From Chryseobacterium balustinum (lineage in GTDB: Bacteria; Bacteroidota; Bacteroidia; Flavobacteriales; Weeksellaceae), in assembly GCF_900168205.1 (NCBI RefSeq), contig NZ_FUZE01000011.1:62001-126000 (forward strand): a DNA stretch of 64,000 nt. Reading direction: 5' to 3'. The translations under genes were made by a program, and so were the position numbers. Below are positions 36,053 to 44,443 of the stretch, in pieces. Below the pieces are notes generated by a model that saw nothing but the letters and a program-made list of their open reading frames with translations, was not told the DNA's origin and did no database searches. How positions within the stretch are numbered: the first letter of the stretch is position 1; every line of letters starts with the position of its first letter.

Positions 36053-36355
36053 ATGCTTCAAGAATTAGAAAATAATTTTTCAGAAATAGAAAAAAAGATT
36101 TTGAGCCTCCAAAAAAGTTATCAAAATTTATCTGAAAAATATTTAGAATTAAATAAAGAGCATACTGAGCTGAAGGCGAAATATGATGAAGAAAGGAAAA
36201 AAAATCAGGTACTGGCAGAAGAACAAAAAAATATAAAATTGTATTCAGCAATATCAGGAAATCCTGAGCACAATAGACTTATGAAAAACCATATCAACAG
36301 ATTGGTAAAAGAAGTAGACTTTTGTATTGCACAGCTTCAAAATAGTGGATTATAA
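36053..36355 (+). CDS. Coiled-coil protein upstream of zapA (ZapB-like in position)
   Basis: A 100-residue, almost entirely charged helical protein (EIEKKILSLQKSYQNLSEKY; heptad pattern through about residue 70), with a less regular C-terminus containing NPEHNRLMKNHINRLVKEVD. Its stop overlaps the zapA start by one base (TAATG), so the two are coupled. The coiled coil and the link with zapA suggest a division-associated partner comparable in role to ZapB; no sequence similarity to ZapB is claimed. Confidence 0.7.
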   Translation: MLQELENNFSEIEKKILSLQKSYQNLSEKYLELNKEHTELKAKYDEERKKNQVLAEEQKNIKLYSAISGNPEHNRLMKNHINRLVKEVDFCIAQLQNSGL

Positions 36356-36642
36356 TGGAGGTAAGGAGAATAACCATCAACATTGCAGGAAGAGTATATC
36401 CGCTAAATGTACCCGCAGCAGAAGAAGAAACTCTGCGTAAAGTGGGGAAGCAAATTGAAAATATGATTAAAGATTTTGAACAAAATTTTGATGTAAGAGA
36501 TAAACAAGATGCTTTGGCAATGTGTGCCCTAAAATTGGGAACCAATGCAGAAGTAGTTGCTCTGAATCATGATAAAAATATAAAATCAACCAACGAAAGA
36601 TTAGCAGAAATTAATCAGTCGCTGGACGATATAGGAAAATAG
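36355..36642 (+). CDS. zapA: Cell division protein ZapA
   Basis: ZapA binds FtsZ and bundles protofilaments at the division ring. The 95-residue protein has the conserved start RRITINIAGRVYPLNVPAAEEETLRKV and a C-terminal coiled coil (from IENMIKDFEQNFDVRDKQDALAMCALKL) that forms the tetramer. Length and position ahead of a 6S-like RNA match the zapA-ssrS linkage seen in many bacteria. Confidence 0.9.
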   Translation: MEVRRITINIAGRVYPLNVPAAEEETLRKVGKQIENMIKDFEQNFDVRDKQDALAMCALKLGTNAEVVALNHDKNIKSTNERLAEINQSLDDIGK

Positions 36643-36661
36643 AATTTTTTCCGGAAAAAAC

Positions 36662-36826
36662 TGCCTACAGTAATTCTAACACATTAAGGTAAACTCAACA
36701 CTAAACAATTAATGTTCGAAAGTCTTTTCAATGGCGTGCTGCACTACGCAGATTACAGAGAGAAGGAATCAGATCAAATCGTGGAGATCAGGAGTTTACT
36801 CTAAATCTATGAATTGCTGTGGGTTT
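36662..36826 (+). ncRNA. ssrS: 6S-like RNA (6S-Flavo type)
   Basis: Between zapA and rny there is no frame, but a long closing stem: CCTACAG (36664-36670) with CTGTGGG (36817-36823), AATT on both inner sides, then GTAAACTC (36689-36696) with GAGTTTAC (36792-36799), enclosing a large A/T-rich open region as in 6S RNA. A T run (36824-36830) acts as terminator. 6S RNA sits directly after zapA in many bacteria, and a flavobacterial version is known as the 6S-Flavo RNA. It binds housekeeping RNA polymerase by mimicking an open promoter. The exact 5' end is not fixed. Confidence 0.8.
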
Positions 36827-36870
36827 TTTTATTTTTAAATTAACAAGACAATTAAAAACTCAATATATAT

Positions 36871-38439
36871 ATGACAACAGCCATAATAGTAGGCGTTATT
36901 TGCTTAGTAATCGGTGCCGTAGCAGGGATGTTTTTCTCTAAAAGTTCACTGAATACAAAAGCTAAATTCATTGTAGATGATGCAAAAAAGAACGCTGAAA
37001 ACCTTATAGAAAAAGCTAATGTACAAGCTGAATCCATAAAAAAGGAAAAAAACCTTCAGGCTAAAGAAAAATTCTTAGAACTAAAGTCACAGCATGATTC
37101 AGATATTCAGTCTCGCGAAAAGAAAATGCAGGATGCTGAAAAAAGAACGAAAGACAAAGAAAATAAGCTGAATGACGAACTTAGTAAAGCCGGAAAATTA
37201 GAAAAGGATCTTGACAGACAGATTGCTGATTATGCTAAGAAAAATGAAATTTTAGAAAAAAAGCAAAGCGATTTAGAGCAGGCAACTGCAAAAAAAGTTG
37301 AAGTGCTGGAGAAAATCTCAAACTACACGGCAGAAGAAGCTAAAGCAGAATTGGTAGAAACCATGAGAGCAGAGGCTAAAACCAGAGCTCAGGCGCACGT
37401 TCAGAGCATTATGGAAGAAGCTCAGTTGAATGCTAAAAGTGAAGCAAGAAAAATCGTTATTCAGACGATTCAGAGAATTGGTACAGAACAAGCGATTGAA
37501 AACTCAGTTTCGGTATTTAATATTGAATCTGATGAAGTAAAAGGTAGAATTATCGGTAGAGAAGGTAGAAACATCCGTGCTTTGGAAGCAATGACTGGTG
37601 TAGAAATCATCGTTGACGATACTCCGGAAGCAATTCTTCTTTCATGTTTTGACCCCGTAAGAAGAGAGATTGCAAGATTATCACTTCATAGGTTGGTTAC
37701 AGATGGTAGAATTCACCCTGCAAGAATTGAAGAAGTTGTAGAAAAAACAAGAAAACAAATCGAAGAAGAAATTATTGAGGTTGGTAAAAGAACTATTATT
37801 GATTTAGGAATTCACGGGCTACACCCAGAGTTGGTAAAAATCGTTGGTAGAATGAAATACCGTTCTTCTTACGGTCAAAACCTTCTACAGCACTCAAGAG
37901 AAGTTGCCAACATCGCTGCAACGATGGCTGCAGAATTAGGATTAAATGTAAAATTAGCTAAAAGAGCAGGTCTTTTACACGATATCGGTAAAGTTCCTGA
38001 GCAGGAATCTGAGCTTCCACACGCTCTTTTAGGAATGCAGTGGGCAGAAAAATATGGTGAAAATGCAGAAGTTATCAATGCAATTGGAGCTCACCATGAC
38101 GAAGTGGAAATGACTTCTTTATTATCTCCAATCATCCAGGTTGCCGATGCAATTTCAGGAGCAAGACCAGGAGCAAGAAGACAGGTTTTAGAATCTTATA
38201 TCCAAAGACTAAAAGATCTTGAAGCTGCAGCATTAAGTTTTGAAGGAGTTTCTTCAGCATATGCAATTCAGGCAGGTAGAGAATTAAGAGTAATGGTAGA
38301 AAGCAATAGAATAAACGACGAAATGTCTTCTCAGCTTTCTTATGATATTTCTGAAAAAATTCAAAACGAATTAACGTATCCAGGACAGGTGAAAGTTACG
38401 GTAATCAGAGAAACAAGAACGGTAAATATCGCGAGATAA
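36871..38439 (+). CDS. rny: Ribonuclease Y
   Basis: RNase Y is a membrane-bound endoribonuclease that starts mRNA decay. The 522-residue protein has an N-terminal membrane helix ([19 protein letters not shown]), a long coiled coil (about 30-195), a KH domain ([20 protein letters not shown]) and an HD phosphohydrolase domain ([31 protein letters not shown]). Length and order match B. subtilis Rny (520). It follows the 6S-like RNA and ends with a strong terminator. Confidence 0.96.
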   Translation: MTTAIIVGVICLVIGAVAGMFFSKSSLNTKAKFIVDDAKKNAENLIEKANVQAESIKKEKNLQAKEKFLELKSQHDSDIQSREKKMQDAEKRTKDKENKLNDELSKAGKLEKDLDRQIADYAKKNEILEKKQSDLEQATAKKVEVLEKISNYTAEEAKAELVETMRAEAKTRAQAHVQSIMEEAQLNAKSEARKIVIQTIQRIGTEQAIENSVSVFNIESDEVKGRIIGREGRNIRALEAMTGVEIIVDDTPEAILLSCFDPVRREIARLSLHRLVTDGRIHPARIEEVVEKTRKQIEEEIIEVGKRTIIDLGIHGLHPELVKIVGRMKYRSSYGQNLLQHSREVANIAATMAAELGLNVKLAKRAGLLHDIGKVPEQESELPHALLGMQWAEKYGENAEVINAIGAHHDEVEMTSLLSPIIQVADAISGARPGARRQVLESYIQRLKDLEAAALSFEGVSSAYAIQAGRELRVMVESNRINDEMSSQLSYDISEKIQNELTYPGQVKVTVIRETRTVNIAR

Positions 38440-38463
38440 TATATTTTATTCATCAATAATACG

Positions 38464-38496
38464 AAAGACCTTTCAAGAAATTGAAAGGTCTTTTTT
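38464..38496 (+). terminator. rny terminator
   Basis: A perfect 13-bp stem (AAAGACCTTTCAA / TTGAAAGGTCTTT) with loop GAAA and a T run. Confidence 0.9.
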
Positions 38497-38587
38497 AATG
38501 AAAACTTATTAAGATCAAATTATTTTTATGAATTCTTATTTTTTAATTAAATTATATGTAAACATTTAATAATATTTTTTGTTTTAT

Positions 38588-38619
38588 TTTGGTTTGTTGG
38601 TGAATTATATTTAAATTTG
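38588..38619 (+). promoter_or_regulatory. Promoter of the first RiPP-like precursor
   Basis: TTTG (38588-38591) - 20 bp - TAAATTTG (38612-38619) is a near-perfect Bacteroidetes promoter, with a 30-nt leader before the ATG at 38654. The sequence from about 38606 onward is repeated upstream of the second precursor (39040). Confidence 0.75.
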
Positions 38620-38653
38620 ATAATCAAACTATATTAATTGAAAAACAAATCAC

Positions 38654-38845
38654 ATGACAAACAACATTTTAAAAAACGCGAAAAAATTAAAACAAGCTGA
38701 TCTTAAAAACATCGTAGGAGGAGTAAGCGGAAACCCTGATTTATCTCTTTGTGGATGCGATTGCGCAGGAGCTGTTACAGGTCCTTACTATTGTACACAG
38801 TATATAGCTTGCCCTCAAGTGTATACTTGCAAAGATGTATATTAG
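38654..38845 (+). CDS. RiPP/bacteriocin-type precursor peptide A (GG leader, six Cys)
   Basis: A 63-residue peptide. The leader (1-23) is MTNNILKNAKKLKQADLKNIVGG, shown here by its parts MTNNILKNAK and LKQADLKNIVGG; it matches the bacteriocin-type double-glycine leader used by peptidase-containing ABC exporters. The 40-residue core (24-63) has six cysteines: CGC, C, then one each in YYC, IAC and YTC. They could form disulfides or be modified by an enzyme. There is a tandem paralogue 240 bp away with identical Cys spacing. No protease-exporter, cyclase, radical SAM or immunity gene lies within the window, so processing must occur elsewhere. Its own promoter and terminator make it a separate unit. 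An ordinary small secreted peptide is the main alternative. Confidence 0.8.
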   Translation: MTNNILKNAKKLKQADLKNIVGGVSGNPDLSLCGCDCAGAVTGPYYCTQYIACPQVYTCKDVY

Positions 38846-38867
38846 ATCTTGATATTAAAAAATATGG

Positions 38868-38897
38868 ATCTGCCCCAAAACTGAGGCAGATTTTTTT
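38868..38897 (+). terminator. Terminator of precursor A
   Basis: ATCTGCC (38868-38874) pairs with GGCAGAT (38885-38891), followed by a T run; the loop has further partial pairing. Confidence 0.85.
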
Positions 38898-39044
38898 ATT
38901 TTCAATGTCATATTTTATTCTTTATATATTTTTCTAAGTTGATTCATACTGTAAATATCGTAGATACTCAATTTTTAAATTCAATGATGTGTAATGATTT
39001 GAAAATATTTATTATTTATTTACGTTCTATTTAGAAATGATATT

Positions 39045-39052
39045 TAAATTTA
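39045..39052 (+). promoter_or_regulatory. Promoter region of the second RiPP-like precursor
   Basis: TAAATTTA, a one-base variant of TAnnTTTG, occupies the place equivalent to the TAAATTTG of precursor A; from here to the ATG at 39087 the two leaders are nearly identical (shared CAAACTATATTAATT and AAACAAATCAC). The loss of the final G and of a clear -33 TTTG suggests weaker or different expression. Confidence 0.55.
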
Positions 39053-39086
39053 ATCATCAAACTATATTAATTAAAAAACAAATCAC

Positions 39087-39272
39087 ATGACAAACATTTT
39101 AAAAAACGCGAAAAAATTAAAGCAGGCTGATCTTAAAAACATCGTCGGAGGAATTAAAGTTGGAAACCCAGATCTATCTCTTTGTGGATGCAGTTGCACA
39201 GGAGCCGTTACCGGACCTTCATATTGTACACAATATATGGGCTGCCCGCAAGTTTATAACTGTAAAGACTAA
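39087..39272 (+). CDS. RiPP/bacteriocin-type precursor peptide B (GG leader, six Cys)
   Basis: A 61-residue paralogue of the peptide at 38654. The leader (1-22) is the same but for one missing Asn (MTNILKNAK, LKQADLKNIVGG). The core (23-61) has an added IKV start and substitutions at about ten sites, but all six cysteines, the NPDLSLCGC block and the GAVTGP turn are kept (CGC, C, SYC, MGC, YNC). Conserved Cys and leader with drifting positions between them point to selection on a matured peptide. It has its own promoter region and terminator. Alternatives are the same as for peptide A. Confidence 0.8.
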   Translation: MTNILKNAKKLKQADLKNIVGGIKVGNPDLSLCGCSCTGAVTGPSYCTQYMGCPQVYNCKD

Positions 39273-39278
39273 AATATT

Positions 39279-39315
39279 AAACCCCTTCTAAAGATAATTT
39301 GGAAGGGGTTTTTAC
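39279..39315 (+). terminator. Terminator of precursor B
   Basis: AAACCCCTTC (39279-39288) pairs with GAAGGGGTTT (39302-39311), then TTTAC. It may also limit the leftward thioesterase transcript, which ends at 39331. Confidence 0.8.
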
Positions 39316-39330
39316 TTTAAAAATAAATCT

Positions 39331-39798
39331 TTACAAAAAAGGTTTCATTTCATCCTCGATCTGTGTTCTCAAATCCATAAGGCGTTTTGCGTATTTTTCC
39401 TGTTGTTTTTCTTCTTCAGTTTCAGGAATCCATTTCGGAACAGGAAGCTTCTTTCCATTTTCATCTACGGCTACAAATACAATGATGCAATGCGTTTTCT
39501 TATCAAAAGTAGGCTGTTTCAAGTTTCTTGAGAAAACATTGATCGCAATATGCATACTCGAAGAACCAGTGTAAATTACCTGTGCTTCTACTTTTACAAT
39601 TTCACCGATCTTAATAGGTTCGTAGAAACGGATTCCACCCACGTAAACTGTCACAGAATAATTTCCGCTCCATGTTGTTGCGCATGCGTATCCGGCTTGG
39701 TCGATCCACTTCATCACACTTCCGCCGTGTACATTTCCACCATAATTTACATCTGAAGGCTCAGAGATAAACTGAAAAGTAACAGGTTTGTTATCCAT
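39331..39798 (-). CDS. Acyl-CoA thioesterase, hotdog fold (HACOT/YciA type)
   Basis: A 155-residue single hotdog-domain protein. The sequence VHGGSVMKWIDQAGYACA, TVYVGGIRFYEPIKIGEIVKVEAQV and HIAINVFSRNL follows the acyl-CoA hydrolase HotDog (ACOT) pattern, with the catalytic Asp in MKWIDQAG. It hydrolyses acyl-CoA to the free acid and CoA; the chain-length preference is not known. Monocistronic, leftward, convergent with the RiPP pair. Confidence 0.9.
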   Translation of the reverse strand: MDNKPVTFQFISEPSDVNYGGNVHGGSVMKWIDQAGYACATTWSGNYSVTVYVGGIRFYEPIKIGEIVKVEAQVIYTGSSSMHIAINVFSRNLKQPTFDKKTHCIIVFVAVDENGKKLPVPKWIPETEEEKQQEKYAKRLMDLRTQIEDEMKPFL

Positions 39799-39878
39799 TT
39801 TTTTTAATTTTAATAAAGGTATTTAATAATTTTCAGAATTTTATATTTAGCCTTACTTTTGAAGATTAAATTTTAATT

Positions 39879-40232
39879 ATGAAAAAAGTTTTTCATCTTA
39901 ATACCTGCGACACTTGCAGAAAGATCTTAGCGCAGTTTGATTTATCAGATTGGGAAAAAAGAGAAATAAGAAAAGAGCCGATCACCAAAGAAGAGCTTGA
40001 AGAAATGTATAAGCTTACAAAGTCTTATGAAGCATTATTCAGCAAAAAATCTACGCAGATTAAATTGAGAGAATTAGATGTAAAATCGTTGCAAGAAAAT
40101 GATTTTAAAGATTTGATTTTGGATCATTATACTTTCCTAAAACGTCCGGTTTTTATTACTGATAAAGAAATTTTTGTAGGAAATGATAAGAAGAATATAG
40201 AAGCTTTGAAAGTATTTTTTGGAGTGGAGTAG
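39879..40232 (+). CDS. ArsC/Spx-family thioredoxin-fold protein
   Basis: A 117-residue protein of the ArsC family (arsenate reductase-like/YffB). The N-terminal motif is NTCDTCRKIL, with the active Cys followed by a second Cys (CxxC), and the C-terminal FLKRPVFITDKEIFVG matches the family LIKRPI segment with its arginine. Members reduce arsenate with glutaredoxin or act as redox proteins; no ars operon is nearby, so arsenate specificity is doubtful. Confidence 0.82.
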   Translation: MKKVFHLNTCDTCRKILAQFDLSDWEKREIRKEPITKEELEEMYKLTKSYEALFSKKSTQIKLRELDVKSLQENDFKDLILDHYTFLKRPVFITDKEIFVGNDKKNIEALKVFFGVE

Positions 40233-40302
40233 TTTTACAACAAATTCACTAATGGTAAAGATTTTTTTTGAAGAATATACCCAAACCCGATAGGTTTTCT
40301 AA

Positions 40303-41487
40303 ATGAATAGAATGAATCATAAAATTTACATAATATTATTTTTGACATTTATTAATTTACTTTGTTCTCAGGATTTAAAACAATTTAAGAACATTCAAGA
40401 ATTAAATAATGAAGAGTTAAAGATTTATAAGATTATAAAAGATGTTGTAAATGAATCACATAAGACAGAAGGTGTTTCTTTTTTTGATATTTATTCTGTA
40501 ACAGAAGACGAACATTTTTTTTATTTTGAAACCTACATTTATGGAAAGCCTGAATTTCAAAATTGTAGAAAACAGTATTTAAGTGCTACTTATTTAATAT
40601 CATTTTCTTTAGAGAAGGTAAAAATAATTGATACAAGTAAAGGAGAGTGGGTCACAAATTCTCGAAGAACCTCTTCAGAAGATATAACTTATTCCTTAGA
40701 TATATTAGATGGTCGTAAAAACAATAATTCATTTCGTAAAAATTATATTAAAAGACTTTTAAGTAAAACACCAATTTTAAATTCAAAATATAAGCGAGCG
40801 ATCTATGATGAAAGTTTGACTAGAAATAAAATTGATGAAAGTTTATATAAAAATGTAAAACAGGTTTCCTATGTAGATCAAAAAATTGCGATTTCATATG
40901 AGAATAATAATTATGGGATAAGAAATAATAAAGAAGAAATTTTGCTTCCTTTTGAATATCAAGATATACAATTGACTAAATCCGGAATTTTAGTTTCCAA
41001 AGAAAATAAATATTATTTTTTAGATCATATTACTTTTAAGAAATTTAGTGATGATTATGAAAAAGTTAATTTTACACTTGATTGTTATAATTTTTTTGGT
41101 GAGGATGTAATGGTAGTTAAAAAAAATGGAAAGTTTACCATTTTAAATATGGAGTTAAAACCTTTGTTGCCAAATTTTTATAAGGAAATAAAAGTAGTTC
41201 ATAAACTAATTTTAGCGAAGAATGAAGATGGAAAATTAGTTTTAATAAAGCCAAATCCTCTAAGAGAAACAAATATTGTATATGACGATATAAATAATAT
41301 TGATGACAATTTTATAATTGTTAAAAATGATAATAAATACGGAATAATTGACCAAAATGGAAATAAGATCGTTTCAATAGAATATGATAAATTGGAATAT
41401 GATCATAATTCAAAAAGTTTTATTGGAAGCAAAAACCAAAAGGAATTTTTATTTCCTCTCAATAATCTTACATCTTTAAAGAAATAA
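40303..41487 (+). CDS. Secreted WG-repeat-like hypothetical protein
   Basis: A 394-residue protein with signal peptide (IYIILFLTFINLLCSQ; the ATG at 40312 could be the start). The C-terminal half shows several copies of a pattern like NNYGIRNNKEEILLPFEYQDI and KYGIIDQNGNKIVSIEYDKL, that is, WG/KWG-type beta repeats. The N-terminal half is less regular. Very AT-rich, with many Asn and Lys codons, unlike the neighbours; it may be acquired or fast-evolving. Function unknown; probably periplasmic or surface-exposed. Confidence 0.72.
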   Translation: MNRMNHKIYIILFLTFINLLCSQDLKQFKNIQELNNEELKIYKIIKDVVNESHKTEGVSFFDIYSVTEDEHFFYFETYIYGKPEFQNCRKQYLSATYLISFSLEKVKIIDTSKGEWVTNSRRTSSEDITYSLDILDGRKNNNSFRKNYIKRLLSKTPILNSKYKRAIYDESLTRNKIDESLYKNVKQVSYVDQKIAISYENNNYGIRNNKEEILLPFEYQDIQLTKSGILVSKENKYYFLDHITFKKFSDDYEKVNFTLDCYNFFGEDVMVVKKNGKFTILNMELKPLLPNFYKEIKVVHKLILAKNEDGKLVLIKPNPLRETNIVYDDINNIDDNFIIVKNDNKYGIIDQNGNKIVSIEYDKLEYDHNSKSFIGSKNQKEFLFPLNNLTSLKK

Positions 41488-41558
41488 AGATAATTCGAGT
41501 AATAAAATACAATTGACTGAGGTTACAAAATGAGTGATTTGTATCAAATTAATATTAA

Positions 41559-41592
41559 AAAACCGCTTCATCAATAATGATAAAGCGGTTTT
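41559..41592. terminator. Bidirectional terminator between the WG protein and gcvT
   Basis: AAAACCGCTT and AAGCGGTTTT form a 10-bp stem with a long loop, with A and T runs on both sides, so it can act for the convergent genes ending at 41487 and 41614. Confidence 0.75.
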
Positions 41593-41613
41593 GTATATTT
41601 AAAAAATATCTGA

Positions 41614-42690
41614 CTATACAAATGGCATTTTTACCACTTTTGCAGGGATATTTTTGTTTCTTACCTGAATAAAGATTTCAGTTCCCAATTTGAAATGAGG
41701 CTTGTCAACATAAGCGATTCCCAAACCTATTTTTTTCATCGGTGATTGAGTTCCTGAAGTTACTTTCCCGATTACATTTCCTTCTGCGTCTACCACAGGA
41801 TAATCATGTCTTGGAACACCTTTGTCTGTCAGCTCGAAACCAACCAGTTTTCTGGTTACCCCTTCTTCTTTTTGTTTTGCGAAAATTTCTTTAGAAACAA
41901 AGTCTTTGTCAAACTTCGTGATCCAGCCTAATCCGGCTTCCATAGGAGAGGTTGTATCATCGATATCCATTCCGTAAAGGCAGAATCCTTTTTCTAGTCT
42001 TAAAGTGTCTCTTGCAGCCAATCCACAAGGAATAATTCCTTCTTCTGCTCCGGCTTCAATGATAGCATCCCAAAGTTTTTCTGCAGATTCGTTGTTGAAA
42101 TAAATTTCAAAACCACCACTTCCTGTATATCCAGTGTTTGAAATGATCACATCGCTAACGCCAGCAACGGTACCAACGGTAAAGTTGTAATAAGGAATTT
42201 CTGAAAGGTTAGTTTCTGTTAATTTCTGAAGAATTTCAGTCGCTTTCGGTCCTTGAATTGCCAATAAAGACATTTCGTCTGAAGCATTGGTCATTTTTGC
42301 ACCGAAACTGTTGTATATTGAGATATGATTCCAGTCTTTATCAATGTTTGAAGCATTTACCACTACAAAATATTTCTCATCTTCCATTTTGTAAACGATA
42401 AGGTCGTCTACAATTCCTCCATTTTCGTTTGGAAGGCAAGAATACTGAGCTTTTCCATTTTCTAAAACATCCACATTGTTGGTTCCCACAAACTGCAAAA
42501 GATCTTTTGCACCTGCTCCTTCAATGAAAAACTGTCCCATGTGAGATACGTCAAATAATCCTGCTTTTTCTCTTACTGCAAAGTGTTCTTCCGTTACTCC
42601 GGAATATTGCACAGGCATTTCAAATCCTGCAAAAGGTACTATTTTCGCTCCTAAAGAAACGTGTTTGTCGTACAATGCTGTTTTTTTCAT
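41614..42690 (-). CDS. gcvT: Aminomethyltransferase GcvT (glycine cleavage T-protein)
   Basis: GcvT passes the methylene unit from the lipoylated H-protein to tetrahydrofolate. The 358-residue protein has the folate-binding family motifs [41 protein letters not shown] (with Glu for the folate), [19 protein letters not shown] and the C-terminal [19 protein letters not shown]. It is the last gene of a leftward set with a secreted protein and idi. LipB at 5284 could supply the lipoate for the H-protein of this system. Confidence 0.96.
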   Translation of the reverse strand: MKKTALYDKHVSLGAKIVPFAGFEMPVQYSGVTEEHFAVREKAGLFDVSHMGQFFIEGAGAKDLLQFVGTNNVDVLENGKAQYSCLPNENGGIVDDLIVYKMEDEKYFVVVNASNIDKDWNHISIYNSFGAKMTNASDEMSLLAIQGPKATEILQKLTETNLSEIPYYNFTVGTVAGVSDVIISNTGYTGSGGFEIYFNNESAEKLWDAIIEAGAEEGIIPCGLAARDTLRLEKGFCLYGMDIDDTTSPMEAGLGWITKFDKDFVSKEIFAKQKEEGVTRKLVGFELTDKGVPRHDYPVVDAEGNVIGKVTSGTQSPMKKIGLGIAYVDKPHFKLGTEIFIQVRNKNIPAKVVKMPFV

Positions 42691-42704
42691 AGGTAGATTT
42701 ATTT

Positions 42705-43181
42705 CTATTTTTTTATTTTAAAACTTTCAAAAGTTTCGTTAAAAACTTTCATGTAGTTTCCGTTCCAGTGTTTTTGTTGGCAATTGATGCTTACAAGAAA
42801 AAAGTTTTTATCTTTCTGATATAATTTTGTAAACCAGAATAGCTTTTCTTTTTCATCAAAATATTCATACTGATATTCTGAATATCCTTTTTTAGTGCCT
42901 GTAATTTTTACTTTTTTCTCGTCATCCTGAGAGTTATACAACGCCAGAATAAATTTTTTCACTTCTGTTTTGGGTAAATCCAAATCATGATATTCTGAAA
43001 TTGTAATTGCACCGATTTCATTGGTGGGGAAGATGTTTACAATTCCATCGTCATTCGTTGCCTTCCAGGTATCGGGCATTGTGATTGAATAATTTTCGCT
43101 TTCATAAAGCTCAGTTCCCAATTTCTGAGCATGCGAATAAACGCTCAGTAAAAATGTGGTCATTAATACAATTTTTTTCAT
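42705..43181 (-). CDS. Secreted hypothetical protein between idi and gcvT
   Basis: A 158-residue protein with a signal peptide ([19 protein letters not shown]). The mature part starts with [21 protein letters not shown], the pattern of a DUF1795/PsbP-like domain found in small secreted proteins, and ends with [28 protein letters not shown]. It is 11 bp downstream of idi and 14 bp upstream of gcvT, so it is co-transcribed. Function unknown. Confidence 0.7.
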   Translation of the reverse strand: MKKIVLMTTFLLSVYSHAQKLGTELYESENYSITMPDTWKATNDDGIVNIFPTNEIGAITISEYHDLDLPKTEVKKFILALYNSQDDEKKVKITGTKKGYSEYQYEYFDEKEKLFWFTKLYQKDKNFFLVSINCQQKHWNGNYMKVFNETFESFKIKK

Positions 43182-43191
43182 CGGTGTGTTT

Positions 43192-43701
43192 TTAAAAATG
43201 ATGCTTATATTCTTCCAGAATGATTTTAAACCATTCTGTAAATTGTTCGGGATGTTCAGAAATTTCTTTGTCTAAATTTTCTAACGAAATATAACGGACT
43301 TCCTCAACTTCATCTTTATTTAAATTAAATTCTGAATGATAAGTTCCGGTAAAAACATGGTCGAGCTCGTGCTCCCAAAGTCCGCCTCCAACGTCTGCTT
43401 TATAGATAAAATGAAATTTTTCTGAAAGTTCGGAATCAATTCCCAGTTCTTCATTTAATCTTCTTTTTGCTGCTTCAAGATAGGTTTCTTCAATTCTGGG
43501 GTGCGAACAAACTGCATTGGTCCATTGGTGAGGAGAATGGTATTTTTCTGCAGCTCTTTTCTGCAACAACATTTCACCGTTTTCATTAAATAAAAAAACT
43601 GAAAAAGCTCGATGAAGTAAGCCATTAATATGAGCCTGCTGTTTTTCCATCAAACCTAAAACTTCATCTTTAGGATTTACCAATACTACGAATTCTTCCA
43701 T
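43192..43701 (-). CDS. idi: Isopentenyl-diphosphate delta-isomerase (type I)
   Basis: Idi interconverts IPP and DMAPP for isoprenoid (menaquinone, carotenoid) synthesis. The 169-residue Nudix-fold protein has the active Cys in WTNAVCSHP, the metal ligands in the AAKRRLNEELGI Nudix-like helix, HELDHVF with the second catalytic Glu/His, and the N-terminal HRAFSVFLFNENGEML. It is the first gene of the leftward three-gene set. Confidence 0.94.
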   Translation of the reverse strand: MEEFVVLVNPKDEVLGLMEKQQAHINGLLHRAFSVFLFNENGEMLLQKRAAEKYHSPHQWTNAVCSHPRIEETYLEAAKRRLNEELGIDSELSEKFHFIYKADVGGGLWEHELDHVFTGTYHSEFNLNKDEVEEVRYISLENLDKEISEHPEQFTEWFKIILEEYKHHF

Positions 43702-43914
43702 TCCTACAAATTTAAGTTTAAAACGTGATTTTGTAAAATAAATGTTTAGTTTTTTTAATTATTTATGAAATTTTAGCTTTTTTGAATACATAAAATACTA
43801 ATGATGTTTATGAAAAATGTAACGAAATAATAGTTTTTGTTGATTTTAAATTTGATTTTGTGTTAAAATTTTAACATAAACTAAGATTAATATGACTGTT
43901 TGGATGAGAAAGTG

Positions 43915-43922
43915 TAACTTTG
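43915..43922 (+). promoter_or_regulatory. Promoter -7 element of the HAD-like gene
   Basis: TAACTTTG fits TAnnTTTG, 19 bp before the ATG at 43942. A TTTG at 43899 is too close for a standard -33 element. The rest of the 240-bp gap (43702-43914) is AT-rich with no further feature visible. Confidence 0.5.
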
Positions 43923-43941
43923 CACTTTAAAATTTTGAACG

Positions 43942-44346
43942 ATGGAGCTAGATTATATTGAGCATATCAGTCCGATTCTAAAAGATGGAATTAAAAATTA
44001 TCTTATTGATATCGACGGAACAATTACAGAAGATGTTCCCAACGAAGAGCCGGAAAGAATGGTGACTTGCGAGCCTTTTCCTGATGCTTTGGCAACTGTG
44101 AATAAATGGTACGACGAAGGGCATCAGATTTGTTTTTTCACTTCAAGAACTGAAAATTTAAAACAGATTACCATTGATTGGTTAGACAAACATGGCTTCA
44201 AATACCACAGCGTCTTGTGTGGTAAACCAAGAGGAGGAAATTATCACTGGATTGATAATCACCTGGTAAGAGCTACAAGATACAAAGGCAAATTTACCGA
44301 CTTGGTAGAGAAGCAGGTAACAATAGAAGTTTTTAAAGAAGATTAA
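43942..44346 (+). CDS. HAD-superfamily phosphatase-like protein
   Basis: A 134-residue protein. HAD motif I is LIDIDGTITED (nucleophile Asp and acid Asp); motif II is likely in CFFTSRTENL (Thr/Ser), and motif III with the acidic pair is YHWIDNHL. The short length means that no cap domain is present. It resembles small HAD proteins with no assigned substrate, of the kind annotated as sugar-phosphate phosphatases in some genomes. It lies 97 bp before the dehydrogenase gene in the same direction. Confidence 0.72.
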   Translation: MELDYIEHISPILKDGIKNYLIDIDGTITEDVPNEEPERMVTCEPFPDALATVNKWYDEGHQICFFTSRTENLKQITIDWLDKHGFKYHSVLCGKPRGGNYHWIDNHLVRATRYKGKFTDLVEKQVTIEVFKED

Positions 44347-44443
44347 ATCATACGGAAGATTTAAAGATTAAACGAAAGGTGAAAACCAAAAATTCTTTTA
44401 ATTTTTAAATCTTTTTACATTTTAAATAGATTATAAGTTAGTT

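Noticed and set aside
38654..39272. The two small peptides as a toxin-antitoxin pair
   Set aside because: They are paralogous to each other, separately transcribed, and carry a GG leader with six Cys; antitoxin features are lacking.
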